Position numbers and translations under genes: made by a program. Of a stretch of DNA of 64,000 nucleotides, positions 1-11,200 are shown piece by piece; position 1 is the stretch's first letter; the number at the start of each line of letters is the position of its first letter. The DNA is from Datisca glomerata (taxonomy: Eukaryota; Streptophyta; Magnoliopsida; Cucurbitales; Datiscaceae), in NCBI GenBank assembly GCA_003255025.1, contig QANY01006224.1, forward strand, positions 1,101,678 through 1,165,677, in the 5' to 3' direction. Below the pieces are notes generated by a model. The model did not search any database and was not told the origin of the DNA. It saw nothing but the letters and a program-made list of their open reading frames with translations.

Positions 1-1371
1 TCATAATCATTGGTGGCATAAATGGAGAAGGAGACATGTATACTCAAGATAAGTTTGATAGTACTTTGTTTGAAAGAATTTAAATGTACTAGTTCATCCA
101 CATGTGCGCTGAGAAATAATGTTTAACTACTTTAGTAAATAATGATTTTTTATTAAAAAAAATTATGAATACTAGGATAACCTAATTAGTATAGTAGTTT
201 TATGGTTAGTTATTAGTATAGATTATCATTTTAATTTTATTTAACTGTAATATATATTTATCCAATTAAAACGTCATGTAAATTTATAACCATATATTTG
301 TTTGGGAAAAACCTTGTCACAGTTAAAAAAAACTTTGTTAAGTAAAAAGGTTAATATGTATTATGACGTAAACTCATATGAATAAGAAATAAGACAAAAA
401 TAAAAATTAACAGATAAAATCTTGCTAATATTTTTACATATCATTTAGCAATTTAAATAAAAAATTTAATAAAATATATTTATTTGTAAATAAAATTAGA
501 AAATGATATTTTGAATTTTATAAATCTCACTCACCGAAACTTTTCAAAATAAGTTTTTATGTTAGAAGAACATAGGAGCACAGTTTAAGATACATTTTTT
601 TAGTTTCATATTTTTAGTGTATTATTTTTTTAATCTTTTATGATAAGTAAACTAAAAATATGTTTTGGTTTTTTTAATGATGGAATTTCCTAATATCTTT
701 ATTAATGAATGAATTCACTTAGAATATTATCAAGTCTAGAAAATAAGATTCAAATTAAGAAGAAGAGAAATGTAAAAAGCCTAAAAGATACACACCACCA
801 TTATGAGAAAAAAAAAGAAGAAAAATTGACTAATAATAATGTACCATTAATGGACCCAAATGGTGATTTAAAAATTATAAAATAATGAGTGGATAAAATT
901 ATTTAAAAATGATTCTCATTATCATCCAACTTTTAATATATTAAGGATCAACTCATTTTATATCTATTAATGAACGCAAGAGCTATCATATAAGTGGATA
1001 TTACATTTCAAAAATCAATTTTCATTCCACTACGTTTAAAAAGTTATTTTATATTCTGTTACATTAAAAGTCATTTTTAGTGAACACATTTTGATACATC
1101 TATGTTTGATGGACAAATAAAAATACTGCACATGTGATTTTTAATCGCATTTTAGAATTAGTAAAAATGAGGATAGATAAAATTATCTAAAAAATTATCC
1201 CGTGCTTTTACCTTTTAATATATTATAAGTTAAAAAATCACTCATTTAAATCACATTTATTTACTAGTGTTAATGTTTGAAACACATTGTTTTAGTATTT
1301 AAAAATACTTTGAAACACATATTAAAGTGTTCTCTAAAAATTCCCAAAATACAAATCACCGGGTCCCTTTT
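1..1371. other. AT-rich intergenic DNA left of MULE copy A
   Basis: I see no coding sequence here. The stretch is strongly AT-rich. It contains an imperfect direct repeat of about 80 bp (roughly 884-963 and 1167-1250), recognisable by a shared core reading GATAAAATTAT followed by ACCTTTTAATATATTA-like sequence. This may be a decayed repeat fragment, but no element boundary can be defined. Confidence 0.5.
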
Positions 1372-1411
1372 CAATGCTGGGTACTTTTTTTTCCAGCATT
1401 GATGCTGGGAT
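1372..1411. repeat. Left terminal inverted repeat of copy A
   Basis: The motif ATGCTGG occurs three times in alternating orientation: CAATGCTGG, then CCAGCATTG, then ATGCTGGG. The end can therefore fold into small hairpins. It matches the left end of copy B (22676-22715) and, inverted, the right ends of both copies. Confidence 0.75.
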
Positions 1412-1599
1412 AATCCCATCCGTAGGATATGACTAGATTAATCCCAGCCATTAAATCATTTTTAATTTTATTTTCTTTAGAAATCGATAGAGTAAGTTGC
1501 CATCTCCTCCTTCATCTCTCCACTTTCCCATTTCCTTTCTTCGACTACAACCAAAAGTTAGGGCACCCAAAATCAGCAAGCACAGTTTCTCCTCCAATC

Positions 1600-4049
1600 T
1601 CCACCGTGAACGATGAAAGCAAGCACGATTTCTTCTTCTTCTTCACCAAACTCAAGCTCTCTCTCTTCGTTGTGGAGCTCTGTCTCCACCGTCGTCCAGT
1701 CCATCGTCCACCTCTCTCTCTCTCTCTCTCCATCGCCCAACTCTTTCTGTCATCGAAGAGTTTTTGTGTCGTCTAGGGCACACGATTTTCAACCACTGGG
1801 ATTTCCCTACTCTCGGCTCTTTCTGTCGAACGTAATTTCTCCTCCTCTCTTGATCTCTCATTCTTGTTGTGCACCCACTTCTTATATCCTTAACTGAAAT
1901 CCATTTCTTTGTCACTGCTTCTGTTTATCTTTGTCAGTGCTTCTGTAAGAATGTAGAATGTTTATTATTTATAAACATTTGACTGTTTTGAATGTTTTAT
2001 ATTGGTTTATAGGGTTTTACTATTAGACTGTTTGACATTCAATTAAATATTACTTGGAACGGTTTCTAGAGTTTTTTCCCAACTCTTCCCTACTGTCTTT
2101 GAGACTAGTGAATTTCCAGTGTTGTAATTTCTATTGATAAAAAGTTGAGCTCTGTCTTTTGTTAGTTTTGTCTAGAATTTGTGGGAGCAAAACCAATATA
2201 TGACTTGTTTCTGGCAATGGTTGTTTCTAGGTATTTTATTCTTTCCTAGTGTTTATTTGTTTTTCTGGGTTTTATTTTTTTATTTGGTGACTGGTGAGGG
2301 AAGAAATGATCACATAGAAGTAGAGGAAGTCGAACCCTAAATAATTGATTTATGTTTTGTTAACTAAAGTTTGATGAAGATGATTTTTAATGTCTGTTGA
2401 TTATGGTTGAAAGTGTTTAGACTAAACTAGTGTTCTTATCTTTTCTAAGTCTTGAGAATTTTGTGATTGTTCTTAGTGATCTAAAATTTAAATTTTTTGT
2501 TTGCTTTGGTTTTGATATGAGATTTTATTCTTGATGAAGACGCTTTTTAATGTCTGTTGATTATGGTTGGTTTATAGGGTCTCACTTCTAGATTGTTCTT
2601 TTAAAAAATATAGTTGTACTCTGTAATTTATATAATTGTGGATTTGAAATGATTCACTTGTTTTTTGTACCACCTGATTTATGGACTTTATAAGATGATG
2701 AGTCGACTTTGTGTTGATTAGATGTGAGTTATTTTTTAGTTAGATTAAAAGAAGATGATGAATCTGCTTTATGCTGATTAGATGTGAGTTGTTTTATAAG
2801 TTAGACTGAAAGAGTCTGCTTTATGTTGATCAGTTATTATTAAGTTATATGTAAGTTATTTACAAGAAAGTTGATTCTTCTCTTTCACAATGTAAAATGA
2901 TTGTCTGCTTTATGCTGAATTTTGTTTTGGATTTTGATTTCATTCAATTATAAAAGTTTCTCCTTACTTTTTTCAGGTGAAACCTCCTGATTATTGGTCA
3001 TCAATAAGGAAGACTTGTCAGCATTTGCAAAGTTGCTAGTCATTTACTTCTGAATTTTGAACTCGTATAAGAATTCCTTTCTCAATATCATTAGGGTTTT
3101 ACTTAATAAAATAAAATTTGCTATGTTTGTAGACTAGTTTCTCATGTTTTTCCTTTTCCATGTTTCTATACAGAATATTATAGTTGAAAGTAGATATTAC
3201 TCGAGGTCAGTCTACTTTCATAGAAACAATATTATTTTTAGATATATGTTTGTTATTAGATGAATACATAATGTACATGTTATCATTTTCCTATAATACT
3301 ATTGTACATGTTATTCTTTAAGCAATCAAATAAAAGGGAATGTCCTACTTTAGAGAGAACTACATGATCAACGTCATTTTTATATGATTATAGAGATTTT
3401 GACATTTATAGAGTTTTAACTAGCTTACCTACGTGGTGGAAATTTGCTAATATGATTCTTTTAACATGATAAATTGTAAGAAAACTTGGAGAAGAACATG
3501 TTGAAACTAAATCAACTAGGTTCCTTGCATTCTTTCAATTCTTTACACATCATGTCTATTGTCTATTAAGATTTTTTATATATGTCACTTCCAATTAATT
3601 CGCTATCTAAATAGTCATTACATAAAACTGATTAATAACATAATAGGGGAAGATGTATACAAGAACATAACATTGGTATGCCATTTTAGCATTCTTACTA
3701 GATGATGTCAATCCATTATAAATTAGTATCTGGGATAATCATGATAAGAAGACATAGTAACATATATTTCAGATGGCTAACACAAATGTCAACGTGAAGA
3801 AGGCACAAAAGGGTTTCTTTGTATACTTGAAAGTAATTAATGAGATCATCAATTTAATGTTACATAGTTTCATATAAATAATTGTAATGTTAATGTGGTT
3901 GTTTAAAACTAAAACAGTGTGAAAAAATGTGCTAAAATGAGGACGACAAGTGAAAATATTAGTGGTCATGAAGTAAATATGTTTAAACAAACGTTACATT
4001 ATAACATGGAATTGATAAATTTTGATTATAATTTAAGTGAGTTTGTGAT
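1600..4049 (+). promoter_or_regulatory. Leader region of copy A: CT-rich tract, AT-rich intron-like DNA, conserved exon-like block
   Basis: A pyrimidine-rich stretch with a CT dinucleotide run near 1711-1731 looks like a plant 5' leader and is matched in copy B near 22925-23065. The block at about 2977-3045, preceded by a polypyrimidine tract and TTTTTTCAG, is conserved with copy B 24406-24475, where it is preceded by TTTTACAG. This suggests a non-coding exon with a splice acceptor upstream of the protease gene. No long reading frame is shared, so I take the region as promoter, leader and intron of the Ulp1-like gene. Transcription is inferred, not shown. Confidence 0.45.
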
Positions 4050-7000
4050 ATGCAAACACGAAAAGATCTAGCTTTATAGTGGAATAGTATGACGAAGGAA
4101 ACAAAACTCAATTATTTGAACAAAAATGAAATTCATGCCATTGAAAGCGGAGCGAAACAACTAAGTCCTAGTCATCCCAGAAGGCGTGCCTTTAAACATA
4201 AGTTGCTCACAAGTTGTACACCCGAGAAATTTGTGGATCTTGTTGTAAATTTTGATGAGGGGAAGAGGAGTGCGGTCGTGGGGATGGGATTTGGAGGATT
4301 TTTGGAAATTAAATATCGCAAGCTGAAAAGGAACTTCTTGCAGCAGCTATTAGGTTGCTTCCATCCAGCCACTAGCACGTTGAATGCCCATGGGTAGACA
4401 TTCAAAGTGATCGTAGATGATGTGACTTCTATACTAGGCATCTTTGACGGTGGCGAGGAGATAAAATTTGATGGTGATGTGAATGAGATAAAAGATCTAA
4501 AGATGAAGTGGGTGAACGCCAAGGTGATATTCTGGTGAACGCCTTGTTAAAATTCTTGATTGAGGAGTCTGACGGTGACTATTGGAGGTAAGCCTTGACA
4601 CTGTACACCGTCGGGATTTTGTTATGTCCTCGACCAAAATCAATTGTTAGTCATTCATGGTTGTACACTATGAAGTCACCCGCGACCATCCAACAGAATA
4701 ATTTGGCATCTACTTGTTTTAAAGATTTTGTGGATGGTGTGGCGAGGTATCAAAACAACCACCACGATTACATTACCGGATGCTTGTTATCTATACATGT
4801 AATATATTTAGTATACATTAGTATTACCTTCACTTTATAACATACGTATATCTGCTAATAAGTTAATTTCAATGCAACTTTTTTATCTTGAGAAGTTGGC
4901 ATATACTGCCAACTATGTTGACTTGAACCAGCCTTCGCCGCTAAGGTGGAACGATAGGCCCGTTACAAAAATGATTTATTTTGTAAAATCAAGGGGAGGA
5001 GGAGCTTGGCCTAAAAGCTGTACGGTAAGCGTTTTGTATTATGTAGATTGATACAATCACACAAGCCATTCCGGACGACCGTGAGCTTCGGGAGGACCAC
5101 GAGCATAAGCTCGTTCGCGAGGATGTTTGTGCAGATCTACCTGAAGAGCAAGCCATCGAGCTAGGTGTTTTAAGTGCACAAGTGATCGCTCTTCAGACAG
5201 AGTCCATCTCCAGGTGGGTGGTTCTTTAGGTGGAGTCCAACACCATGAGGGAGGAAATCTCACAATTAGTGGATGTGTAGAGAAAGATGATGGCCGTCCA
5301 AGAGCAGATGTGCACAACTTTGACGAGTCTTTTGCCACGTGTCACCCCGATTGAAGGTAAAAAATTAGGAGGTTTTGATGAGGATATGAGTCCCTCTGGC
5401 AAAGACGAGCTGTCAGTCTCTTCATCACCTTTATATAAAGGTGATAATGATGAAAGGTGCATCTAGCTAGATGCTTCAGACAATGCATTCACTGACCTTT
5501 TATTGGTCAGGAAACCAGGTATGACTGGAACGTCTAGAGGACGTCGAAAGATATTATTCTGTTTATTCATATTTCATCTTATATATATACACACACACAC
5601 ACACACATATAACATGTATAATCTGACTATTAATCTAACACCTTACCTGGGGCTGTGTTTTGGTAGGGCAAACAAGTCTTGACCGAAAGTTAATTCCTGA
5701 TGCAGTTGCGCAGCACTCGGGAGAGCAGATACGGTCCTCTACTCAATTCACCCTATTTGAAGGGTAAACCGACCACTTAACGCAACAAGAAGGTATTTAA
5801 AGTGGGTCTGTACACGTTGCATGACCCATTAGAAGTGAAAGATGAGCGTTTAGTGCAGTATATTTTTGAGAAAATATTAGATTCTAGGTAATAGTCACAC
5901 TAATCACAAAATTTGACACACCATCAATGCCAAATTTTGATTAAGTTTGTCTTTTATTTGTCTTTTGCAATGAGATTCTCATTAGACATTCTGACCTTCA
6001 TGCTAAATGGAGAGACCTAAAGACTCTCAGTCTAGAAAATTGGCTTGGCTCAGACCTTTTAGACTTGTTTCTTGGAGGATCGTCGTACGTCGATGAGGAA
6101 CCGATTCTGGTTTCATCCCATGTTCTTTGTTGTAAGGGTCTACTACTCAATATCATCCTTATTTTAGGTTTGTATGTACGTTGTGTATTATGTTTTCATT
6201 GTGCCACTGTAGAGTCAATGTATTTCAAAAGTAGTAGAGCTTCCTAATTTTGTATAGAAACACAAGATCGTGGATAGATACATACCAACGCATGAGCTAG
6301 AAATGATGGTAAACTAATTATATGTATATGTATTATGTAATCTAGATGTGTATTCTGGTACATGATGGTCGAGATCATTGGTTTATGACCAAGAACTCCA
6401 TCATGGATGAGGAAGTCACTGTATGTGACACCTTGCCAGATGGCTGACTTACGCGGGACATATCGAAAAGGTAAAAAAGATTGTATGTTCTAACCCCTCA
6501 TCATGACTTGTAATTTGTCTGATAGCATGTGTGATTTTGACGTTGATTACCTTTTTATAGTTTGTGAATGAAATTATAGTTAGAATGTATGGACTTGATA
6601 TTTGGGCCTAAGCTCATAGATTTGTTGCTCTCGCCAACAACCTTCTCCCCAAGTGGTCATATAATCAAATGGGTAAGTTCACTGATCGCGAATTTGATTG
6701 GGCTTCCTTCACCCTTTAATGATGCACTTATTATTATGTTTGCATGAGTGATTGTGGTGTGTAGGTCTTGAGATATATGGATGACATCAGGGAAGAACTT
6801 GTTCGCGACTATCGTTCCCATGTAAATTGTCAGATATTGTTTACATTTTGTTAAACTTGAGAGCTTTGTTTTTTGTTTGTTATAGTTTCAGGTTCTTTTA
6901 GTTCTGTAATTGGGAATTTTCTAATTGTTTTGGATTTGCTCATTTGTCGTTGTCAATACTTGTTATTTGTTAGAGTTCCTTTAGTTATATAATTGGAATT

Positions 7001-7550
7001 TTTTATATTGTTCTAGACTTGCTCCTTTGCGGCTGTCTGTATTGAATTTGTTTAGGCATATGATAGTTTTGGTGAATATTCACGCCTTAGAGCATCTGAT
7101 TTTCTATCTTGTTTTAGTTGGGAACTTTAAGATGTAATTGAGATTTTTCTGATTGTTGTGGATTTGCTCATTTGTGGTTGTTATTATTGAATTTGTTGAG
7201 GTGTATGATAGTTTGGTGAATGTTCAATCCTTAAAGCTTTGTTTTCTGTTTTGTTTTAGTTTGGAGTTAGGGTTCTATTAGTTATGTAGTTAGGAATTTT
7301 CTGATTGATCTGGATTTGCTCGTTTATGACTATCGTTGTTGAGATTGTTGAAGTGTATGGTAGTTTGTTGAATATTGAGAATATTTTTACAGGAGTATAA
7401 ATCACATGATCTTCGATGTAATATTTTGTTGAAAATCGTCAACAATCCTTGGAACATAGGAACTCATCTGTCTCGGAGACCTGACTACCACTGAAGACGA
7501 GTCCTACTTTAAAGCAAATGCTTGAGAATAGGAAAAAAAATGAAGGGATA
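4050..7550 (+). pseudogene. Ulp1/C48 SUMO-protease-like gene of copy A (broken)
   Basis: The sequence encodes, in pieces, a MULE-borne Ulp1-like protein. The N-terminal domain (4050-4550) carries the MGFGGFLEIK and LLGCFHPAT signature typical of these transposon proteins. It is followed by TLYTVGILLCPRPKS (about 4593-4640), an exon with LNQPSPLRW (4920-4950), a hydrophilic middle (5050-5560, SSSPLYKGDNDERC) and the C48 domain. The catalytic triad is visible: His in DHWFM (codon 6376-6378), Asp in CDTLP (6427-6429) and Cys in DCGV (6753-6755), the last followed by VLRYMDDI. Lesions include a stop near 4057-4090, a TAG at about 4396 where copy B has TCG, a shift near 4530, a TAA at 4590, and a stop two codons after the catalytic Cys motif. 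C48 proteases cleave SUMO or SUMO conjugates; activity here is very unlikely. Introns are inferred from the loss of frame between conserved blocks. Confidence 0.75.
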
Positions 7551-7570
7551 GGTAATATTGTATTATATTA

Positions 7571-7835
7571 TTGTGTCTTATTTTTTATGTTCTTGTTCAA
7601 ACACTCACCCATTTGTCATTTCTGAGAAATTCGGTGAGCTAGAGGTTATTGAAGAAGATAATAATGACGGTGCAATAAATTTTGAAGCAGATTCAAGAGG
7701 GATATTTTCGTAAACTTTAAAATTTTTTGCCCCGTCGTTATTGTCTTCTTCAATAACTTCTAGCTCATTGAATTTTTCAGAAATGGCAAATGGATGAGTG
7801 TTTGAACTACAACATCAAAAAATAAGACACAATAA
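7571..7835. repeat. Long inverted repeat between convergent genes, copy A
   Basis: The arms at about 7571-7684 and 7719-7835 are near-complementary over roughly 115 bp, with a spacer of about 35 bp. For example, GAGCTAGAGGTTATTGAAGA in the left arm pairs with TCTTCAATAACTTCTAGCTC in the right. The repeat sits exactly where the 3' ends of the plus-strand protease gene and the minus-strand transposase gene meet. It is conserved in copy B. A transcript reading through it would form a hairpin. Confidence 0.85.
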
Positions 7836-7905
7836 ATAGGCCTGTCTTGGCCGAGTATCCCTCCAAGTAGACATTATTGTGTCATCTTTTGTATATGATT
7901 ATTGT

Positions 7906-8155
7906 GTATAGTGAAGATAGATTTTTGTAAGTTATTGTGTACAAGGATGATAAACAGATTTTGTATCTTGTTGTGTACAAGGATGATAAATAGATTTTCT
8001 ATATTATTATGTACAATTATAAAGAAAATATATTTTTGTAAGTTATCGTGTACAGTGATGATAAATAGATGTTGCAGAATTATTTTATACAGTTATAAAT
8101 TAGCAGATTTTACAAAATTATTATGTATTGTTATAAATAAGCAGGTTTATAAATA
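7906..8155. repeat. Degenerate tandem repeats, copy A
   Basis: About five to six units of 40-48 bp share a core like GTGTACAAGGATGATAAA followed by CAGATTTTGTA. They lie just beyond the inverted repeat, at the 3' side of the transposase gene. Copy B has a shorter version at 29008-29215. The function is unknown. Confidence 0.7.
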
Positions 8156-8212
8156 TTCGTATATTAACATTCTCAAAAAACTATGAAAGCAAGTTAATAC
8201 CAAAATGTACAT

Positions 8213-9922
8213 TTACTGTAGTGGGGGATACGAAAAATTATACCAGTATGGGATGTTTGTGTTGTACATATGTTACCCACCTTGTGCGTTGAATGGTGGT
8301 GGGTATGCAGATGGGTCGAATGGTTACGCACCTTGCACATTGAATATGTACGCACCTTGCACATTGAATAGGGACGCACCTTATTCGAAGATCCTTGTCG
8401 CATGTGCACCTTGCACGTTATATGGTTCTGGATCATCATTATTATCGTTTGGCATCGTGGCATGCAGGTCACTCGATAACTCTAGACATGTTTGTTTGGT
8501 ATGTTCAGTTTTCTTACAATGGCCACATCGACGGGTGGTTGCTCGTGCTTTACTCGAGCTAGCACATTGGCTGCCCTTCGTCTTCATGAATACCAGGTCT
8601 TCAATGAGACCTCTTTTAATCTCTACACCATCCTCATGCTTCACATCATGTTTGTTGGCGGCCTTCTCATTCTACAAGGTCTTATATTTTACACAAATCA
8701 TCTCAACCACCACTTTGGCTCAAGCGACCATTTATTTGACTTTGACGTAAAGTGAGCAAGTCCTTTGGCAGCTAGTTGGATCGAATTATACTGAAGTAAT
8801 ACTGTCTCATCTGTATCTAGATGAGAATGGCTTGACCTGGTTGGTAGCATATTACTCTTCACAGTGATCCATCACCGATCTAGTATGCACGTGGTTGGGA
8901 TATGTTGCATATGTCCTGCTTTCAAACTTGCCATAACTGCACTTGATCGTATCGAGTTTTTGGTCTCATGTCACTATGTTAGTCATTCGACACCTCAAAC
9001 TTAATCAACGAATAATTTCAAGCCTCTTTATCATGTGTCAGAGCACAAACTATAAACGATGCTTCATCGATGATCTCCTTATGCACACGTTTGAACAGTT
9101 TTTATGTGAACACATTTGTTGTGTGTTGCTCTAACGCACACAAATTATTCTGAAGCACAGACGTTTCATTTGTCAACTTGAAATCGTCCAATCTCTCCTC
9201 GTGTCGAATATGTGCCACCTCCCGATTGAATTGTAGCATGAATTCAAATTGTTTTGATCGACGTTCAATGAATCAGTAGATATACGCATTCATACCTTTA
9301 GATCGTTGCGTCATTCTCATGAAAGAAAATAATTTTCCGTGTTAGAAGGCCTCTGCCCAACGTTCACGCTTCACATACATCCATTGTACCCATTTGTTTT
9401 GTCTGAGGTTGAATGGCTCTATCAAACGATCTCATTTCTCTTCGAACTCTCCTTCACTAAGTACGTCAAGCATGACTCTCTTGAATGCTTGTAGAAAATT
9501 TGAGTTATGCACGTTTGATTGGGCATTTTGTTCGAGATTCCATGCACAAAGCCGATGATCGCAATTAGGGAGGATCGTCTTGATTGATTTACGCATTGCC
9601 TTATCGCCATCTGTAATGACCGATTGAGGCATATATTTTTTCTCACTTGGTGTCCTCTCTGCTCATATATTTTTTCTCCCGAATTCTTTCTTTTGAGCAA
9701 ACCCATATCATAGCATAATTTATCCCTCTATATTCTTGCGTTTATCATATTTCTGTACACTGAACCCAACATCAGCTGCGCATGTATAGTAGAAATGTTC
9801 AGCCTCTTGTACGTATAAAAATTTTCACCAATAACATCCTCATTTCGCAAGTTTGCTAATGTGGATGAACCCAGTCGCGTACTCGTCTCACCCCGGTTTA
9901 TGGATACTTCTTGATGACTCAT
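8213..9922 (-). pseudogene. FAR1-type MULE transposase, copy A (internal deletion)
   Basis: Read on the minus strand from the ATG at 9922, the N-terminus (MSHQEVSINRG) matches copy B and runs to the VCSKE motif of a FAR1 DNA-binding domain. It then jumps directly to the MPQSVITDGD motif (second acidic residue of the MULE DDE core, about 9605-9632), because about 660 bp present in copy B are missing. Lost are the end of the FAR1 domain and the LDTTYRTN motif with the first catalytic Asp. Further on is the RMTQRSKGMN region (about 9290-9320), where MULE transposases usually have an ESMN-like Glu; here it reads KG. Part of the SWIM zinc motif near 8925 is deleted. A CX2CX4HX4C knuckle (RCGHCKKTEHTKQTC, 8500-8545) and C-terminal NVQGA repeats follow, ending at the TAA at 8213. 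It is clearly non-functional. Confidence 0.8.
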
Positions 9923-10189
9923 CTTTGAATAAGCTTAATCTTAAAAAAATTAAAGAAAACTAAACAAACATTACCTTTTTGTGTAGCCGATCACTTAGTT
10001 GGAGATAAAAATTGGATAATCCAAACAAAAAAAATGAAGCAGCAAGTGTATTTGAAGTTTAGGGCACTTGAAAATTAGAGAGAATGTGTTTAGTTGAGTG
10101 AATATATGATTTTTAAGGATGATTTACGAAGAGTAATTACCCCTATTAATTGCACAACCACCAGACACCACCAACCAATAAAAAAAATC

Positions 10190-10715
10190 AAACTAGGCGA
10201 TTAGGACCCAAATGCTACTTTGGTGGTCCTAATCGCCTACATGTCAGGTGGATCGCCTTTAATAACAGGCGTTTGGGGCCAACAGGTTGCGTTTGGGCCC
10301 TAAAATGCCATAATAATAGTCGTTTGTGGCCTAAACGCATGTGTGTCAGGCGTTTAGGGCATACTGGTGGCGTTTGGTCCCTAAACGCCATTATAACAGA
10401 CGTTGGCCCATGTCCATCGACGCGGGCCAAAGGTCTTTATGTCAAGCGTTTGGGGCGCGACCATCAGGTCCCAAATGTCATTGTACAAGCGTTTAGGGCG
10501 TGACCATCAGGCCCCAAACGTCATTCATGACTGGCCAATCACCTATCATGAATGGCGTTTAGTGCCTGCTGGTCGCGTTTAGGCCCTAACCGCCATTGCA
10601 ACAAGTGTTTGGGGTGCGACCATCAGTCCCCAAACGCCATTCATGACTGGCGAATCGCCTATCATGAATGGCGTTTGGGCCCTAAACGTCTTTGTGTCAA
10701 GGGTTTGGTCCCAAT
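10190..10715. repeat. Palindrome array upstream of the transposase, copy A
   Basis: Many alternating copies of GGCGTTTGGG / CCCAAACGCC and related GGCGATTAGG / CCTAATCGCC occur in about 520 bp, which is far more GC-rich than the surroundings. The first pair (about 10195-10240) forms a hairpin around ACCCAAATGCTACTTTGG. The array lies between the transposase start (9922) and the 3' end of the PMD gene. Copy B has the same kind of array at the same place. It could be a set of transposase-binding sites or a methylation target; both are inferences. Confidence 0.8.
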
Positions 10716-11200
10716 ACTCCATATTATGCTTAAAAAAACTTGGATGAAAAAATTAAAATAAAGTTAGAAGTTTAGAATGTTTGGATAGATTGACGGTTTG
10801 TAAGCGTGAAACGAGCCATAACATAAAGGGCGAATCTACTTTTCATAGAATCATATTGGATAGATTGATGGTTTGTAAATGTTATCTTTATGCACAAAAA
10901 TTTAGGATCAAGTTTAAAATCAACGATACAATAAACAAACTTAGAATCCAGTTCCAAATTTTAATCAACGATTCGACAGAACCTCCCCATAAATATTAGA
11001 AAACCCAAAATATTAATTGCATATTTATATCCATAAAATGCCAAATGCCTGTCATGCAACTTTGACAAATTTAGAATCCAGAAACAACTTAGAATCTAAT
11101 CCAAAAAAACTTAGAATCTAAAAAAACTTAAAATCCAATCCAAACAAACTTAGAATCTAAAAAAAACTTAAAATCCAAACAAACTTAGAATCTAGCATAT
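10716..11200. other. AT-rich spacer with short A-rich repeats
   Basis: Several copies of AACTTAGAATC(T/C)A with AAAAAACTTAAAATCCAA-like spacers occur near 11030-11200, together with two copies of GGATAGATTGA(C/T)GGTTTG near 10786 and 10857. No coding sequence is evident. Copy B lacks this stretch. Confidence 0.5.

Noticed and set aside
1429..1915. Overlapping open frames on both strands near the left end of copy A
   Set aside because: They come from the CT-rich tract (Ser/Leu-rich or Arg/Glu-rich) and are not conserved as protein in copy B.
8205..8750. Open frame of 181 codons on the plus strand (and 183 codons at 29254-29805)
   Set aside because: They are antisense to the transposase zinc-knuckle and NVQGA repeat region. 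The coding repeats force an open complementary frame, and no recognisable motif is present.
10150..10503. Open frames through the palindrome array (also 31961-32251)
   Set aside because: They consist of translated GGCGTTTGGG repeats, differ between copies and have no protein features.
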